This document shows, piece by piece, positions 18,535 through 27,952 of a DNA stretch of 60,406 nt (position 1 is the first letter of the stretch; every line of letters starts with the position of its first letter). A program made the position numbers and the translations under genes. A model generated the notes under the pieces. That model had not been told where the DNA came from. It ran no database searches and worked only from the letters and a program-made list of their open reading frames with translations. Source of the stretch: Isosphaeraceae bacterium (GTDB taxonomy: Bacteria > Planctomycetota > Planctomycetia > Isosphaerales > Isosphaeraceae); contig JANXSX010000137.1 of the NCBI GenBank assembly GCA_025356475.1, positions 1 through 60,406 on the forward strand, read 5' to 3'.

Positions 18535-19917
18535 ATGTTGACGTCTTTGAAAGTTTGGCGCTTGGGTGCGGCGGCTTTTGCCGCAATCGCACTCCAGTCG
18601 GCCCCAGCGTGGGCCACTTATGGTGGTGGCGCATGTCGCCGTTGTGCTCCGACCGAAGTGGTCGCAACCGGTTGCGCCACAGTCACTATGGTCGCTCCGA
18701 CCACTGTGATCAAAACGGTCTACGAGACCGTGTATGACTATGTGCCCGAAACGATCTACGAAACCCGCTATCGGACGAGCTACCAGCCCCAGGCCTATAC
18801 GGTCATGCGGCCAGTGACCGAGACTCGCCAGGTTGAGCGCCGCTATCAGGTTCAGAAACCGGTCTATACAACCGGCGTCCAGCAGCGCAAGTACACCGTG
18901 ATGAAACCGGTCTACAACACGCAACGCCTCGAGCGGCGTTATCAGGTGCAAAAACCGGTCTACACAACCGGCGTCCAGCAGCGCAAGTACACCGTGATGA
19001 AGCCGGTCTACAACACGCAACGCCTCGAGCGCAAATACACCGTCATGAAACCGGTCTATTCGACTGGCTTTCAGGAACGGCGCTATAGCGTGATGAAACC
19101 GGTCTACACGACCTCCACACTCAGCCAGCCTTACACCGTTTGCCGACCTGTGACCACGACCCGCCAGGTCGTTGAAGAGTGCGGTTACTACGAGCGACAG
19201 ATGATCACGACTCCCGGCCCTGTGGTCGAGCGTCGGGTCAAGGTTCCTGTCGTTGACGACTGCAACGAGTGCGGCGTGCCCACCAAGAAGCATGGTCTGC
19301 TCGGGATTTTGCACAAGAACAAAGTGACGACCACCGTCGCGGTCCAGATGCCCGATCGCACGGTCTGCAAGCGTGTTTACGTCCCGCGTCAGGTCGTTCG
19401 CGACGTGGCCGAGACCCGATACGTTCGCGAGACGTTGTACCGCCAGATCCCCGTGACCAGTTGCTCATACGTGGCTGAAGAAAAGGTCGAGCAAATTCCG
19501 GTCCAGACCTGCACCATGGTCGCCGAGGAACGGGTTCAACCCTATGAAGTGACGACATGTAGCATGGTCGCCGAAGAAAAGGTTGAGAACATCCCCGTCA
19601 CCACGTGCAGCATGGTCGTCGAAGAACGCGTTGAGCCCTACAACGTCACGACGTGCAGCATGGTCGCCGAGGAGAAGGTCGAGAATATCCCCGTCACCAC
19701 GTGCAGCATGGTCGTCGAAGAACGTGTCGAAATGGTCCCGGTTTGCTCAACTCGGATGGTCACCGAAACCGCCACGCGGCAGGTTGCCGTCACGGTCGCG
19801 GAACAGGTGCCGGTCACTGTGAACCGATGTGTTGCCAGGACGGTCGCCCGCCAGGTTGAAGTGCAAAGCTGTGCTTACGTTCCGGTGGCCGTTCCGAGCT
19901 GCCTGAGCTGCAAGTAA
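18535..19917 (+). CDS. YTV-repeat secreted protein, probable cell-wall component
   Basis: 460 residues with a signal peptide (residues 1-28, ending APAWA). The N-terminal half is built from ~16-residue units with the consensus YTVMKPVYxTxxxERR (planctomycete YTV domain). Two units form a perfectly phased 96-bp tandem duplication at 18838-19029. The C-terminal half switches to another 16-residue unit, xxTCSMVxEExVExxPV, which places a Cys every 16 residues; two of these form a second 96-bp duplication at 19549-19740. YTV proteins are known as parts of the planctomycete wall or envelope. The regular Cys spacing suggests disulfide cross-linking of an extended beta structure, which is an inference. 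The gene stands alone and ends at a strong terminator. Confidence 0.88.
   Translation: MLTSLKVWRLGAAAFAAIALQSAPAWATYGGGACRRCAPTEVVATGCATVTMVAPTTVIKTVYETVYDYVPETIYETRYRTSYQPQAYTVMRPVTETRQVERRYQVQKPVYTTGVQQRKYTVMKPVYNTQRLERRYQVQKPVYTTGVQQRKYTVMKPVYNTQRLERKYTVMKPVYSTGFQERRYSVMKPVYTTSTLSQPYTVCRPVTTTRQVVEECGYYERQMITTPGPVVERRVKVPVVDDCNECGVPTKKHGLLGILHKNKVTTTVAVQMPDRTVCKRVYVPRQVVRDVAETRYVRETLYRQIPVTSCSYVAEEKVEQIPVQTCTMVAEERVQPYEVTTCSMVAEEKVENIPVTTCSMVVEERVEPYNVTTCSMVAEEKVENIPVTTCSMVVEERVEMVPVCSTRMVTETATRQVAVTVAEQVPVTVNRCVARTVARQVEVQSCAYVPVAVPSCLSCK
18838..19029 (+). repeat. Tandem 96-bp repeat (2 copies) in the YTV gene
   Basis: Copies 18838-18933 and 18934-19029 each encode a 32-residue unit beginning RRYQVQKPVYTTG and ending NTQRLE. 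The few base differences are silent, which points to recent duplication or gene conversion under protein-level selection. Confidence 0.9.
19549..19740 (+). repeat. Tandem 96-bp Cys-bearing repeat (2 copies)
   Basis: Copies 19549-19644 and 19645-19740 each encode VTTCSMVAEEKVENIP followed by VTTCSMVVEERVE plus three variable residues. The period, 32 residues, equals that of the N-terminal repeat in the same gene. Confidence 0.88.
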
Positions 19918-19949
19918 CCCGCATCGGGTTCGTCCAGAAGATTTCAAGG

Positions 19950-19988
19950 AGGCCGCTCACACCCTCAACAGGTTCGAGCGGCCTTTTT
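19950..19988 (+). terminator. Rho-independent terminator of the YTV gene
   Basis: A 9-bp perfect stem (AGGCCGCTC / GAGCGGCCT) with a 17-nt loop and a T5 tract, 32 bp after the stop codon. Confidence 0.85.
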
Positions 19989-20122
19989 GGTTTCTACCAA
20001 GAATCTATTTGCTTCCCCAACCCATTCCGTTCATCATGATGACATTCATGAAACGTGGGTAATCTGCGCAGATTCTACTCGTCCGTCACCCCGACCTCAT
20101 CTCGCCCCACCAGGATCATCAC

Positions 20123-23100
20123 ATGAGTATGCACTCTTTGGGGCGCAAGCCCAATTCGTCGTATTTTCCCAAGTCAAAGCTGAGCGTAAGATCCAAGGGG
20201 CGTCGGCCTCAATTAGAGATTCTTGAACAACGCGTCGTATTATCAACGTCGTTTCCACTGAACTCGACATCATGGACTCAGCTTGGGCCTGCCCCGATTC
20301 TCAATGGGCAGGCACCTGGTCGCCCCGCCGTTTCTGGACGGGTTGCAGCCCTTGCGGGCGACCCGATCAATCCGTTAACGATCTATGCTGCGGCTGCGGG
20401 TGGCGGCGTCTGGAAGTCGATCAATGGTGGTACGAGTTGGGCACCGTTAACGGACTCGCAGCAAACGATGTTCATGGGATCGATCGCCGTCGCTCCCTCG
20501 AACGGGCAGATCATCTATGCTGGTACGGGTGAAGCAAATTACTCGGGAGACTCGTTCTACGGTCGTGGCGTGCTCAAGTCGACCGATGGTGGGACGACTT
20601 GGAGTCTGCTCGGGAATGCTCAGTTCAACCGGCTGGCGATCTCATCGATTTCGATCAGCCCGACCGATCCCAACCTTGTGTATGTCACCACCGCTGGGGC
20701 AGTGAACGGCTTGGTCAGCAACTTCGGGGTCTGGAAGACGACGAACGGCGGAACGACCTGGGCGAATACCACTACGGCAATCTCCACCACGAACTCGTTC
20801 GATGCCGTGGTGATGGATCCCACGAATCCACTAGTGCTGTACACATCCCTCGAACCCTATTCGACCTCGAGCCCCAAGGGTGTTTATAAGACCTCGGACG
20901 GGGGAACGACCTGGGCCCTGGCCGGCAACTTCCCTCAGGCAGCAACCGTCGGGCGGACCTCGCTATCGATTTCCAAGACCTCGCCTAACATTCTTCTCGC
21001 TTCGGTGGCCAACCTAAATACAGGTGCCTTACTCGGCCTTTACGAGACGACCGATAATGGTACGACGTGGAACGCAAATGCGACCGTTCCTGAGTATCTG
21101 AATCCCCAAGGTTGGTACGACAATGCCGTCGCGATTGACCCAACCAACGCGTCGATTTTCTACGCGACCGGCACCGGTACCAACCTGATTGTGGAGAGTA
21201 TTGACGGCGGAACGACCTGGACGAACATCAGCACCGGCACCGACGGCAAGGGCCCGCACACCGATGCTCACACGTTGGCATTCAGTGCCGCCGGTAAACT
21301 GTTGTTCGGCAGCGATGGCGGTGTCTGGCGACTGGCGAACTCAACCCCAGGCTCGCAACTTTGGAACGATCTGAATACCAACCTTGCGATTACCCAGTTC
21401 ACCGGGATCGCGATTCACCCCACGAATCCAGACATCGCCTATGGCGGTTCTCAGGATAATGGAACTGAGAAGTTCACTGACGCCCAGGGCTGGAACCTGA
21501 TCCAGTTCGGCGACGGCGGATTCGTCAGGCTCGATCACAGTAATCCCAATACCGTCTATCACACGTTCTTCCGCCAGGTCGGCAGCGGTCCATTCTTCTT
21601 CGAGCGGTCCGACGACGCTGGCGCAAACTGGCTGACCAAGGGGACCGGGATCGCGACGGGTGACAGTAGTCTGTTTTACGTCCCGTATATCATTGACCCC
21701 TCGAACCAGTCTCGCCTCTTGCTCGGTACCGATCACGTCTACGTCTCGACAGATCGCGCCGATAACTGGGCGGCGATTAGCGCATTTAACACCAACGGAT
21801 GGACAACAACGGCTTCGATCGAGTGCCTGGCGACCGCTCCATCGGATGGGCGGACGATCTATGTCTCGGTTGGTGGCGCGATCTATATCACGACGAATAC
21901 CGGCGCAACCTGGACCAAGAGCGTCGTCACGGGTGCGACCGATGGTTTTGATTCGATTCAGGTGGACCCAGCGAACTCGTTGATCGCCTACGCCGTCCGA
22001 TCGCAGTTTAATGTAGGCTCGAATGTTGGGCACATTTTCCGAACAAACGACGGCGGAGCGACTTGGGCCAATATCAGTGGAAGCGGCGCGACGGGTCTGC
22101 CCGACCTCCCCTCGCACGCTCTCGTGATGGATTCGCGACTCGCGCAGCGGGTGCTCTACCTTGGAAACGATGACGGGGTTTACGTTTCCAACGACACAGG
22201 AGCGACCTGGGCCCGGTTCGGTGCGGGTTTGCCACACACACAGGTCACCGACCTCGATTTCTCACCGACTCTCGACATTCTCGGCGCAGGGACCCATGGT
22301 CGCGGCCTCTTCGAGATTAGCACGTTGAAGTTGACGGTGACTGCGGTCGCGCCGACGGGAGTGGTTGAGGGAGCTCGGCTTGCTGGAGTGACCGTCGCAA
22401 CGATCAAAGATCAAGGTGGGACCGGCCTGCTCGCGACGATCAATTGGGGAGACGGTACGATCACTCCGGGGACGGTGATCAACGACGGTGGAGGGAATTT
22501 CCACGTCATCGGAACCCACTTATACGTTGAAACAGGCACCTATACCCTTGCGGTTTCCCTCACCGATGCCCAGTTGAATTCGGCGTCGAACTCGATCAGC
22601 GTCAGTGTTGCCGAGGCTCCAATCACGGCGATCCAGGGCTCGGCAATCAACTCGGTCGAAGGAACGGTTCTCACGAACATCGTCGTGGCGACGTTCACCG
22701 ATGCCGACCCCAACGGTACCCTTGCCGACTACTTCGCGACGATCAACTGGAATGACGGCACGATCACTCCAGGGGTGGTTGTTGCCAACGGCGTCGGCGG
22801 TTACAAGGTGCTCGGGACGCATGCTGTCTCGGCGGGCAACTACACGATCCTCGTGAGCATTGGTGAATCGGGTGTCGTACTCGCGACGGCGAACCTATCG
22901 GCCACAGTCGCCGATCTACCACTGACGGCAGGGGTTCCGATCACCATCGCCGCTGTCGAAGGCTTGGCCTTTGCGGGTGTTGTGGCGACCTTCGGCGATC
23001 CTGACCCCAACGCCCGAGTTTCTCTCTATACGGCGGTCATCTCGTGGGGAGACGGCACGAACTCCCCAGGAACGTTCATCGCGCTTGGCGCGGGAAGGTT

Positions 23101-26100
23101 CTCGGTCAGTGGAACGCACACTTACCTCGAAGAAGCTCAAGGACGCGTCGTATCGGTCCTGATCAGTGATGTGGGAGGAGCGGTCACGACCGCGCCGGGG
23201 GTCGCCAATGTCGCCGACGCACCGCTGACGGCTGGGGCCCCAATTACGATCACCGGCACCGAGGGAATCTCACTCAGCAAGACGGTTGCGACCTTCAGTG
23301 ACGCCGACCCGAACGGTACGGTGACCGACTACACAGCCACGATTAACTGGGGTGATGGAACATCGTCGCCGGGCACGATTGTGGCGCTCGTCTCCGGTGG
23401 ATTTAGTGTCGGTGGCGTTCATATCTATGCCGAGGAAGGGCTTGGGTTTGTTGTTTCGGTCGTGATCACCGACGTCGGCGGGGCGACGACAACCGCGACG
23501 GGCACTGCCAACGTCGCGGATGCACCTCTGAGCGGTGGGCAGCCTCTGGTGGTCCAGGCGTTCGAGGGTCAAACCTTCACAACGACTGTCGCGAGCTTCG
23601 GCGATGCTGACCCGAACGGAACCATTTTCGATTACACCGCGATAATCAATTGGGGTGATGGAACGTCCTCGGCCGGCGTGATCGTCGCTCAGGCTGGCGG
23701 CAAGTTCGGTGTCAATGGGACGCATAAGTATGATGAAGAGAACTCAAGCGTTGTCTTGTCGATCGCAGTGACCGACTCCGGTGGCTCGACAGTCACACTC
23801 GCGGGGACTGCGTTGGTCGCCGATGCCCCGCTGACCGCAGGATCACCGCTCACGCTGACGACCACCAAGGCGCAAACGTTCACAACACGCGTGGCGAACT
23901 TCACCGATGCCGATCCCAACGGCACGATCTCCGACTACCAGACCAAGATCAACTGGGGTGACGGATCAACATCGATCGGAGTCGTCGTCGCTCTGCCTGG
24001 GGGTGGGTTTGGTGTCGTGGGAACTCATGCCTATCTGAAGTTGTCTACGGGCATGACGGTTTCGACGACGATTAAAGACGCAGGCGGAGCGTCCACGACC
24101 GCCTTGGCATCGGCAAGCGTGAATCCGCCAATCAATATCGCGGCGGTTGAAGGCCAGAGCGTCACGTCACTCGTTGCGTTGTTCTCAGCGCCGAATCCGG
24201 ATACCGCACAGGCCAGCGACTTCAACGCCTCGATCACATGGGGTGACGGGCTTACATCGCCAGGGGTGGTCGTCGCTCAAGGCTCGGGCCTCTTCGGGGT
24301 TATGGGTACGCATTCCTACAGCGAGGAAGCGCTCAAGAAAAACTTGTCGATCGTCATCAGTAGCATGGGGAACGTGGTCACCTCGGCCACCGCGACCGCG
24401 ACGGTCACTGACGCCCCACTTGTCGCGGGTGCTCCGCTGACCATTGCCCCGACGGAAGGGATTTACTTCTTCGGGCAAGTCGCCAATTTCACCGATAGTG
24501 ATCCCAACGGGGTGGCTTCGGACTACGCGGCCTACGTGAAGTGGGACGACGGTACCACTTCGTTCGGTTCAATCACCGCCCTCGCGGGAGGGGTTTACAG
24601 CGTAAGTGCCGCACACGGTTTCCCGAAGCAAGCGACCGGCCTTGGTTACTCGGTCTTGATCACCGACGTCGGTGGGGCGACGACCACGGCCCTCGGCTCG
24701 GCCAACGTCGCCGACGCTCCCTTAACAAGTGGCCTGCCTGTTACGCTTGCCGCAATCGAAGGCGAAGCGTTTACCGGAGCCGTGGCTAAATTTACGGATG
24801 CGAATCCCGCCGGGGCGATCACCGACTATGTCGCGTTAATTTCCTGGGGCGACGGCACAACCACGGCAGGGACGATCGTGCAGCTCAAGGGGGGAGGATT
24901 CGCGGTCAACGGCACGCATCAGTACATTGAGGAGGCGTCTTACTCCACCTCCACAACCATTACCTCACTCGGAGGCTCGCCACCGATCCAGGCTGCCGGG
25001 TTGGCGGTTGTCACCGACGCCCCGTTGACCCTCACCCCAGTCTCCTTGGTAATCACCGAGAGCCAGACCTTTAACGGAGTGGTCGCCAAATTCGTTGACG
25101 GCTCTGCGTTCGCCGATCTCGCCGACTTCTCAGCGAGTATTCTCTGGGGCGATGGGGCCATTTCCAATGGGATCATCACACAGAGTGGAACGGATTTCCT
25201 CATCTCAGGAACCCACGTTTATAGTGAGTCGGGCAACTTTCCACTCCAAGTCTCCGTGGCCGACCGGGGAGGGAGCCAGAGCCTGATCGCAGTCCCGCTT
25301 GTGGTCCAAGACCAGGTTGTGCCGGTGACGGGTCGACTCGTCAACGCGAATAATCAGCCAATCGGCTCGACGACGAATTCCACTCAGCCTCGTTTCACAG
25401 GTAACTCCGAAGCCGGTTCGGTCGTTACGCTTTTAGTCCAAGGGGGCTCGTTTGCAACCCCGACCCCAATCGGGGTCACGACCGCCGATGCCAGCGGTCT
25501 CTGGAGCCTGACTGTCGGGTCGGCCTTGGCTAATGGAAGCTATACGATCACCGCGACTGCCGCCGATTTCTTGGGCAACTCGAGCAGCCCAACCGAGGTT
25601 CTGATCCCTAACCTTGTCATCGACACCGTGGCACCCAGGATCATGAACGTCGCGTATGGTGCGCGGGGCAATCAATTGATTGTGACCCTCCAGGACACGG
25701 GAACCGGGATCGATCCGGGAACACTTGGGAACATGGCGAACTACCAGCTTGTTCCGAATGGTCGCAGCGCCATCACGCTGTCTTTGGCAGGGATCGTCAT
25801 CACTCCCGGCCCTGGTGCGAACCAACAGACGACTGTCGTGACGTTGAATCTCGGTCCTCATAGCAGACTCGGCAAGGCGACGTTCACGGTTCGCTCCGGA
25901 GGGATCAGTGACCTGGCTGGAAATGCCCTTGATGGTGAGTTTAGGGACTTTCTGCCCAGTGGTAACGGAGTTGCGGGGGGCGATATGGTCGCTCGACTGA
26001 ACTTTGCGACAGGGACCTTTGACCCAATTATCGGGCCTGCTCCAGCCCCGCGTCGAACCGTCGCCCCTGCGCCGATTCATCCCCGAGGCCCAGTGGTCAC

Positions 26101-26146
26101 CAAGGCTCCCGCCGTTAGGCCGAAGTTTGTCGCCCAGAAGCGATGA
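20123..26146 (+). CDS. Giant surface protein: BNR-type propeller plus ten PKD-like repeats
   Basis: 2007 residues. The N-terminus has no classical signal peptide but has a basic stretch and then LEILEQRVVLS, the planctomycete surface-protein leader motif. Residues ~50-730 are a sortilin/BNR-type propeller with many SxDGGxTW turns (e.g. SINGGTSWAPL, STDGGTTWSLL, DDAGANWLTKG), as in glycosyl-hydrolase-like or xyloglucanase-like propellers. Ten ~90-100-residue PKD-like repeats follow (see 22327), each with xFTDADPNG, INWGDGT, SPGxIVxxxGGF and VxGTHxYxEE. After them come an Ig-like domain (about residues 1735-1830), another beta domain, and a Pro/Ala/Arg-rich tail (PAPRRTVAPAPIHPRGP). It probably works outside the cell in adhesion or binding; catalysis is unproven. 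Confidence 0.88.
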   Translation: MSMHSLGRKPNSSYFPKSKLSVRSKGRRPQLEILEQRVVLSTSFPLNSTSWTQLGPAPILNGQAPGRPAVSGRVAALAGDPINPLTIYAAAAGGGVWKSINGGTSWAPLTDSQQTMFMGSIAVAPSNGQIIYAGTGEANYSGDSFYGRGVLKSTDGGTTWSLLGNAQFNRLAISSISISPTDPNLVYVTTAGAVNGLVSNFGVWKTTNGGTTWANTTTAISTTNSFDAVVMDPTNPLVLYTSLEPYSTSSPKGVYKTSDGGTTWALAGNFPQAATVGRTSLSISKTSPNILLASVANLNTGALLGLYETTDNGTTWNANATVPEYLNPQGWYDNAVAIDPTNASIFYATGTGTNLIVESIDGGTTWTNISTGTDGKGPHTDAHTLAFSAAGKLLFGSDGGVWRLANSTPGSQLWNDLNTNLAITQFTGIAIHPTNPDIAYGGSQDNGTEKFTDAQGWNLIQFGDGGFVRLDHSNPNTVYHTFFRQVGSGPFFFERSDDAGANWLTKGTGIATGDSSLFYVPYIIDPSNQSRLLLGTDHVYVSTDRADNWAAISAFNTNGWTTTASIECLATAPSDGRTIYVSVGGAIYITTNTGATWTKSVVTGATDGFDSIQVDPANSLIAYAVRSQFNVGSNVGHIFRTNDGGATWANISGSGATGLPDLPSHALVMDSRLAQRVLYLGNDDGVYVSNDTGATWARFGAGLPHTQVTDLDFSPTLDILGAGTHGRGLFEISTLKLTVTAVAPTGVVEGARLAGVTVATIKDQGGTGLLATINWGDGTITPGTVINDGGGNFHVIGTHLYVETGTYTLAVSLTDAQLNSASNSISVSVAEAPITAIQGSAINSVEGTVLTNIVVATFTDADPNGTLADYFATINWNDGTITPGVVVANGVGGYKVLGTHAVSAGNYTILVSIGESGVVLATANLSATVADLPLTAGVPITIAAVEGLAFAGVVATFGDPDPNARVSLYTAVISWGDGTNSPGTFIALGAGRFSVSGTHTYLEEAQGRVVSVLISDVGGAVTTAPGVANVADAPLTAGAPITITGTEGISLSKTVATFSDADPNGTVTDYTATINWGDGTSSPGTIVALVSGGFSVGGVHIYAEEGLGFVVSVVITDVGGATTTATGTANVADAPLSGGQPLVVQAFEGQTFTTTVASFGDADPNGTIFDYTAIINWGDGTSSAGVIVAQAGGKFGVNGTHKYDEENSSVVLSIAVTDSGGSTVTLAGTALVADAPLTAGSPLTLTTTKAQTFTTRVANFTDADPNGTISDYQTKINWGDGSTSIGVVVALPGGGFGVVGTHAYLKLSTGMTVSTTIKDAGGASTTALASASVNPPINIAAVEGQSVTSLVALFSAPNPDTAQASDFNASITWGDGLTSPGVVVAQGSGLFGVMGTHSYSEEALKKNLSIVISSMGNVVTSATATATVTDAPLVAGAPLTIAPTEGIYFFGQVANFTDSDPNGVASDYAAYVKWDDGTTSFGSITALAGGVYSVSAAHGFPKQATGLGYSVLITDVGGATTTALGSANVADAPLTSGLPVTLAAIEGEAFTGAVAKFTDANPAGAITDYVALISWGDGTTTAGTIVQLKGGGFAVNGTHQYIEEASYSTSTTITSLGGSPPIQAAGLAVVTDAPLTLTPVSLVITESQTFNGVVAKFVDGSAFADLADFSASILWGDGAISNGIITQSGTDFLISGTHVYSESGNFPLQVSVADRGGSQSLIAVPLVVQDQVVPVTGRLVNANNQPIGSTTNSTQPRFTGNSEAGSVVTLLVQGGSFATPTPIGVTTADASGLWSLTVGSALANGSYTITATAADFLGNSSSPTEVLIPNLVIDTVAPRIMNVAYGARGNQLIVTLQDTGTGIDPGTLGNMANYQLVPNGRSAITLSLAGIVITPGPGANQQTTVVTLNLGPHSRLGKATFTVRSGGISDLAGNALDGEFRDFLPSGNGVAGGDMVARLNFATGTFDPIIGPAPAPRRTVAPAPIHPRGPVVTKAPAVRPKFVAQKR
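22327..25311 (+). repeat. Ten degenerate ~300-bp repeats encoding PKD-like domains
   Basis: In-frame repeats, each opened by a DAPLTAGxPxTI-like linker and containing one W(G/D)DGT core. Units 1, 2, 7 and 10 are the most diverged, while units 3-6 are very close in protein. They encode stalk-like beta domains of the surface protein at 20123-26146. Confidence 0.85.
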
Positions 26147-26173
26147 CGACTTCGATGCTCATCGGAATCGTAT

Positions 26174-26225
26174 CCCCTGGAATCAATGATCATCCACCGG
26201 TTGGAGTCATGATCGATTCCAGGGG
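26174..26225. terminator. Stem-loop after the giant surface protein
   Basis: An 11-bp stem (CCCCTGGAATC / GATTCCAGGGG), extended by an imperfect AATGATCAT/ATGATC inner stem. No T tract follows, so its role as terminator or mRNA-stabilising hairpin is uncertain. Confidence 0.5.
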
Positions 26226-26285
26226 GTAGAGAGGGTTGCAGAATCCGAGCCTTCTCCCTTTGGTAGAAGATGGCCGCAGGCCAAT

Positions 26286-26309
26286 CACCTCGCGATCTCG
26301 CGCGAGGTG
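26286..26309. other. GC-rich palindrome between convergent genes
   Basis: 9-bp arms CACCTCGCG / CGCGAGGTG with a 6-nt loop, set between the giant surface protein gene and higA, which converge here. It could terminate transcription in both directions. The remaining sequence 26147-26434 shows no gene. Confidence 0.35.
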
Positions 26310-26434
26310 GCAGGCCATTTCTGATCCGATGATCTGTAACTGGACATCATCTCTTTCAAGGATTCGGTGTAAGTCGTCGCAATCCTTTCACCCATTTACG
26401 GAATCTCCTGGCGGATTCAATGTTCCCGCTACCG

Positions 26435-27562
26435 TCAGGAATAGCTCGGGTAGTGTCCCCAGCCGTCGGTCGTGGCCGATTGAGTCACGGTATCTCGAAT
26501 CTTCACGAGCATCTCGCGTCCCTGTGAACATCTGATCTCTTCTCGACGTTGGAGTTGCCCGATGATTATGCCGGGGTGAACCTTAATGCGATTGGCGAAT
26601 TGGTTGACTCTTGTGCGGGAATACAACGGCCTCACGCGGGCAATAAACGAGTTAATCTCACATGCAGGAATCAGTTTATCTCGCGCAAAATCATTGGCCA
26701 ACTTCTCGGGGTCAGGCAATTCACTTGTGGACGGTTCATCTCCGGCGATGCCGTTATCCACTCCTAGAGAGTGACGATAATAGACATGTGCAAGTTCATG
26801 AAAGAGCGTAAACCAGAAACTATCGATCCGATCCAATCGGATGGATAGGGCGATAACAGGGGAGTTCGGGGTCAGCCAAAATGCCGCACCGTCGATCCGA
26901 GTTTTTGGCAGATGTTCGATGACCATGAACCTGATCCCAAATTCCCCAAGCACACGAGGAACACGGCGTGCTTCCTGTTCGCTGGCTGTCAATCGGAGAA
27001 GTTCGGCGATCAATTGGTCAAACTTTTCCTCTCTGTATTCCGACACCTGAAGGGTGGTCGCAATCTGCTTGGCGCGGCAGTACCAAGCATGTTGGGGAGG
27101 GGTCGTCTCATCGGAATCTGTGGACTTGCGGGCCGACACCGCGACGGACATCGAAGTGAGTGCGTCTAGGGAATCGACCGCGAAAAATCTTAAAACCTCG
27201 CTCTCAAGGCCAGCGGTATCGTCGGCATTTTTGATCCATTGTCGACGAATCATATCCTTAACGGGTACGACCCCGTAAAGTTTTGCGCGCCGAGCCACTT
27301 CGCCGGTTCCATCCTTCACCTGCGAGAGCCTGTAGGAACTCTCGAGGTTCATCCAGAACTGGGGATCAACCCCGAATGCTTCCCCCAGCCCTTTGGCGGT
27401 CTCAGGCGTGATGGCCCGTTTTCCCGACAATATCTCGCTGACAGCCTTGAGCGGACGACCGAGAATCTCGGCCAAGTCCGTTTGGGTCCAACCCCTCGCT
27501 TCGATTTCGTCTCTGATGAACTCCCCTGGCGGGAAGATTTCGGCTGGAACACGACTCGACAT
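26435..27562 (-). CDS. higA: HigA-type antitoxin fused to ImmA/IrrE metallopeptidase
   Basis: 375 residues from ATG 27562; the open frame extends upstream into the toxin gene, but MSSRVPAEIFPPGEF matches the usual HigA start. Residues ~8-75 are a HigA helix-turn-helix (GWTQTDLAEILGRPLKAVSE, then ITPETAKGLGEAFG). Residues ~160-330 are an ImmA/IrrE-type zinc protease with HELAH at 255-259 inside FHELAHVYYRHS. The helix-turn-helix part would repress the operon and neutralise the toxin encoded just upstream. The protease part could cleave repressors or the antitoxin itself in response to stress; this is family knowledge and is not shown here. The 16-bp gap to the toxin stop shows they are one operon. 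Confidence 0.88.
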   Translation of the reverse strand: MSSRVPAEIFPPGEFIRDEIEARGWTQTDLAEILGRPLKAVSEILSGKRAITPETAKGLGEAFGVDPQFWMNLESSYRLSQVKDGTGEVARRAKLYGVVPVKDMIRRQWIKNADDTAGLESEVLRFFAVDSLDALTSMSVAVSARKSTDSDETTPPQHAWYCRAKQIATTLQVSEYREEKFDQLIAELLRLTASEQEARRVPRVLGEFGIRFMVIEHLPKTRIDGAAFWLTPNSPVIALSIRLDRIDSFWFTLFHELAHVYYRHSLGVDNGIAGDEPSTSELPDPEKLANDFARDKLIPACEINSFIARVRPLYSRTRVNQFANRIKVHPGIIIGQLQRREEIRCSQGREMLVKIRDTVTQSATTDGWGHYPSYS

Positions 27563-27578
27563 GCCTAGCCTCCCGTGA

Positions 27579-27875
27579 TTAGTGGTAGTCCTCGATCCCG
27601 ACAATGATCATAATATTCTTGGGTTGGGACGGCTTGATTTCGAGGATTAGCCGCCATTGATCGTTCAGTCGCATTGAGCGTTGATGATCCCGATTTCCTT
27701 TGAGTTTTTCGAAGTGAAGCGACTTCAATTCGTAGAATGTTCTTTCGTCGGGAGCGCTACGAATGACGTGGAGACGTTTCCGATAGGCGCGGACTATCTC
27801 GCGGGCAAAACCGGCGTTGAAATTGTGCTGGCTTTCGAGTTGGTCCCATTGTTCGTCCGCAAACTCGACATCCAT
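27579..27875 (-). CDS. higB: HigB/RelE-family toxin
   Basis: 98 residues from ATG 27875 (MDVEFADEQW); an ATG at 27908 is in frame, but family members start at the MDVEF position. The RelE/HigB fold is visible: AYRKRLHVIRSAPDERTFY, then LHFEKLKGNRDHQRSMRLNDQWRLILE, and the C-terminal GIEDYH. It probably cleaves mRNA on the ribosome. It is first in a higB-higA operon, the order typical for this family and opposite to relBE. The upstream region carries two palindromes at 27953-28002. Confidence 0.87.
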   Translation of the reverse strand: MDVEFADEQWDQLESQHNFNAGFAREIVRAYRKRLHVIRSAPDERTFYELKSLHFEKLKGNRDHQRSMRLNDQWRLILEIKPSQPKNIMIIVGIEDYH

Positions 27876-27952
27876 GCATTCGGACCTATCTTGTCGAGAA
27901 TTGGTCATCCAAAGTAAATTCTAACACACACTCTGGAATAGTCAACGGTCGG

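Noticed and set aside
18343-19314. 323-codon minus-strand frame with DRFHHGVLALLDAG-type repeats
   Set aside because: The repetition is the mirror of the YTV-protein repeats on the + strand; it crosses the true start region and has no ribosome site or family resemblance.
18838-19740. CRISPR-like regular repetition
   Set aside because: The repeats are adjacent, in frame and encode periodic protein units; there are no unique spacers and no cas genes.
21341-22237. 298-codon minus-strand frame
   Set aside because: Antisense to the propeller part of the giant surface protein; Arg/Val/Asp-rich with no domain.
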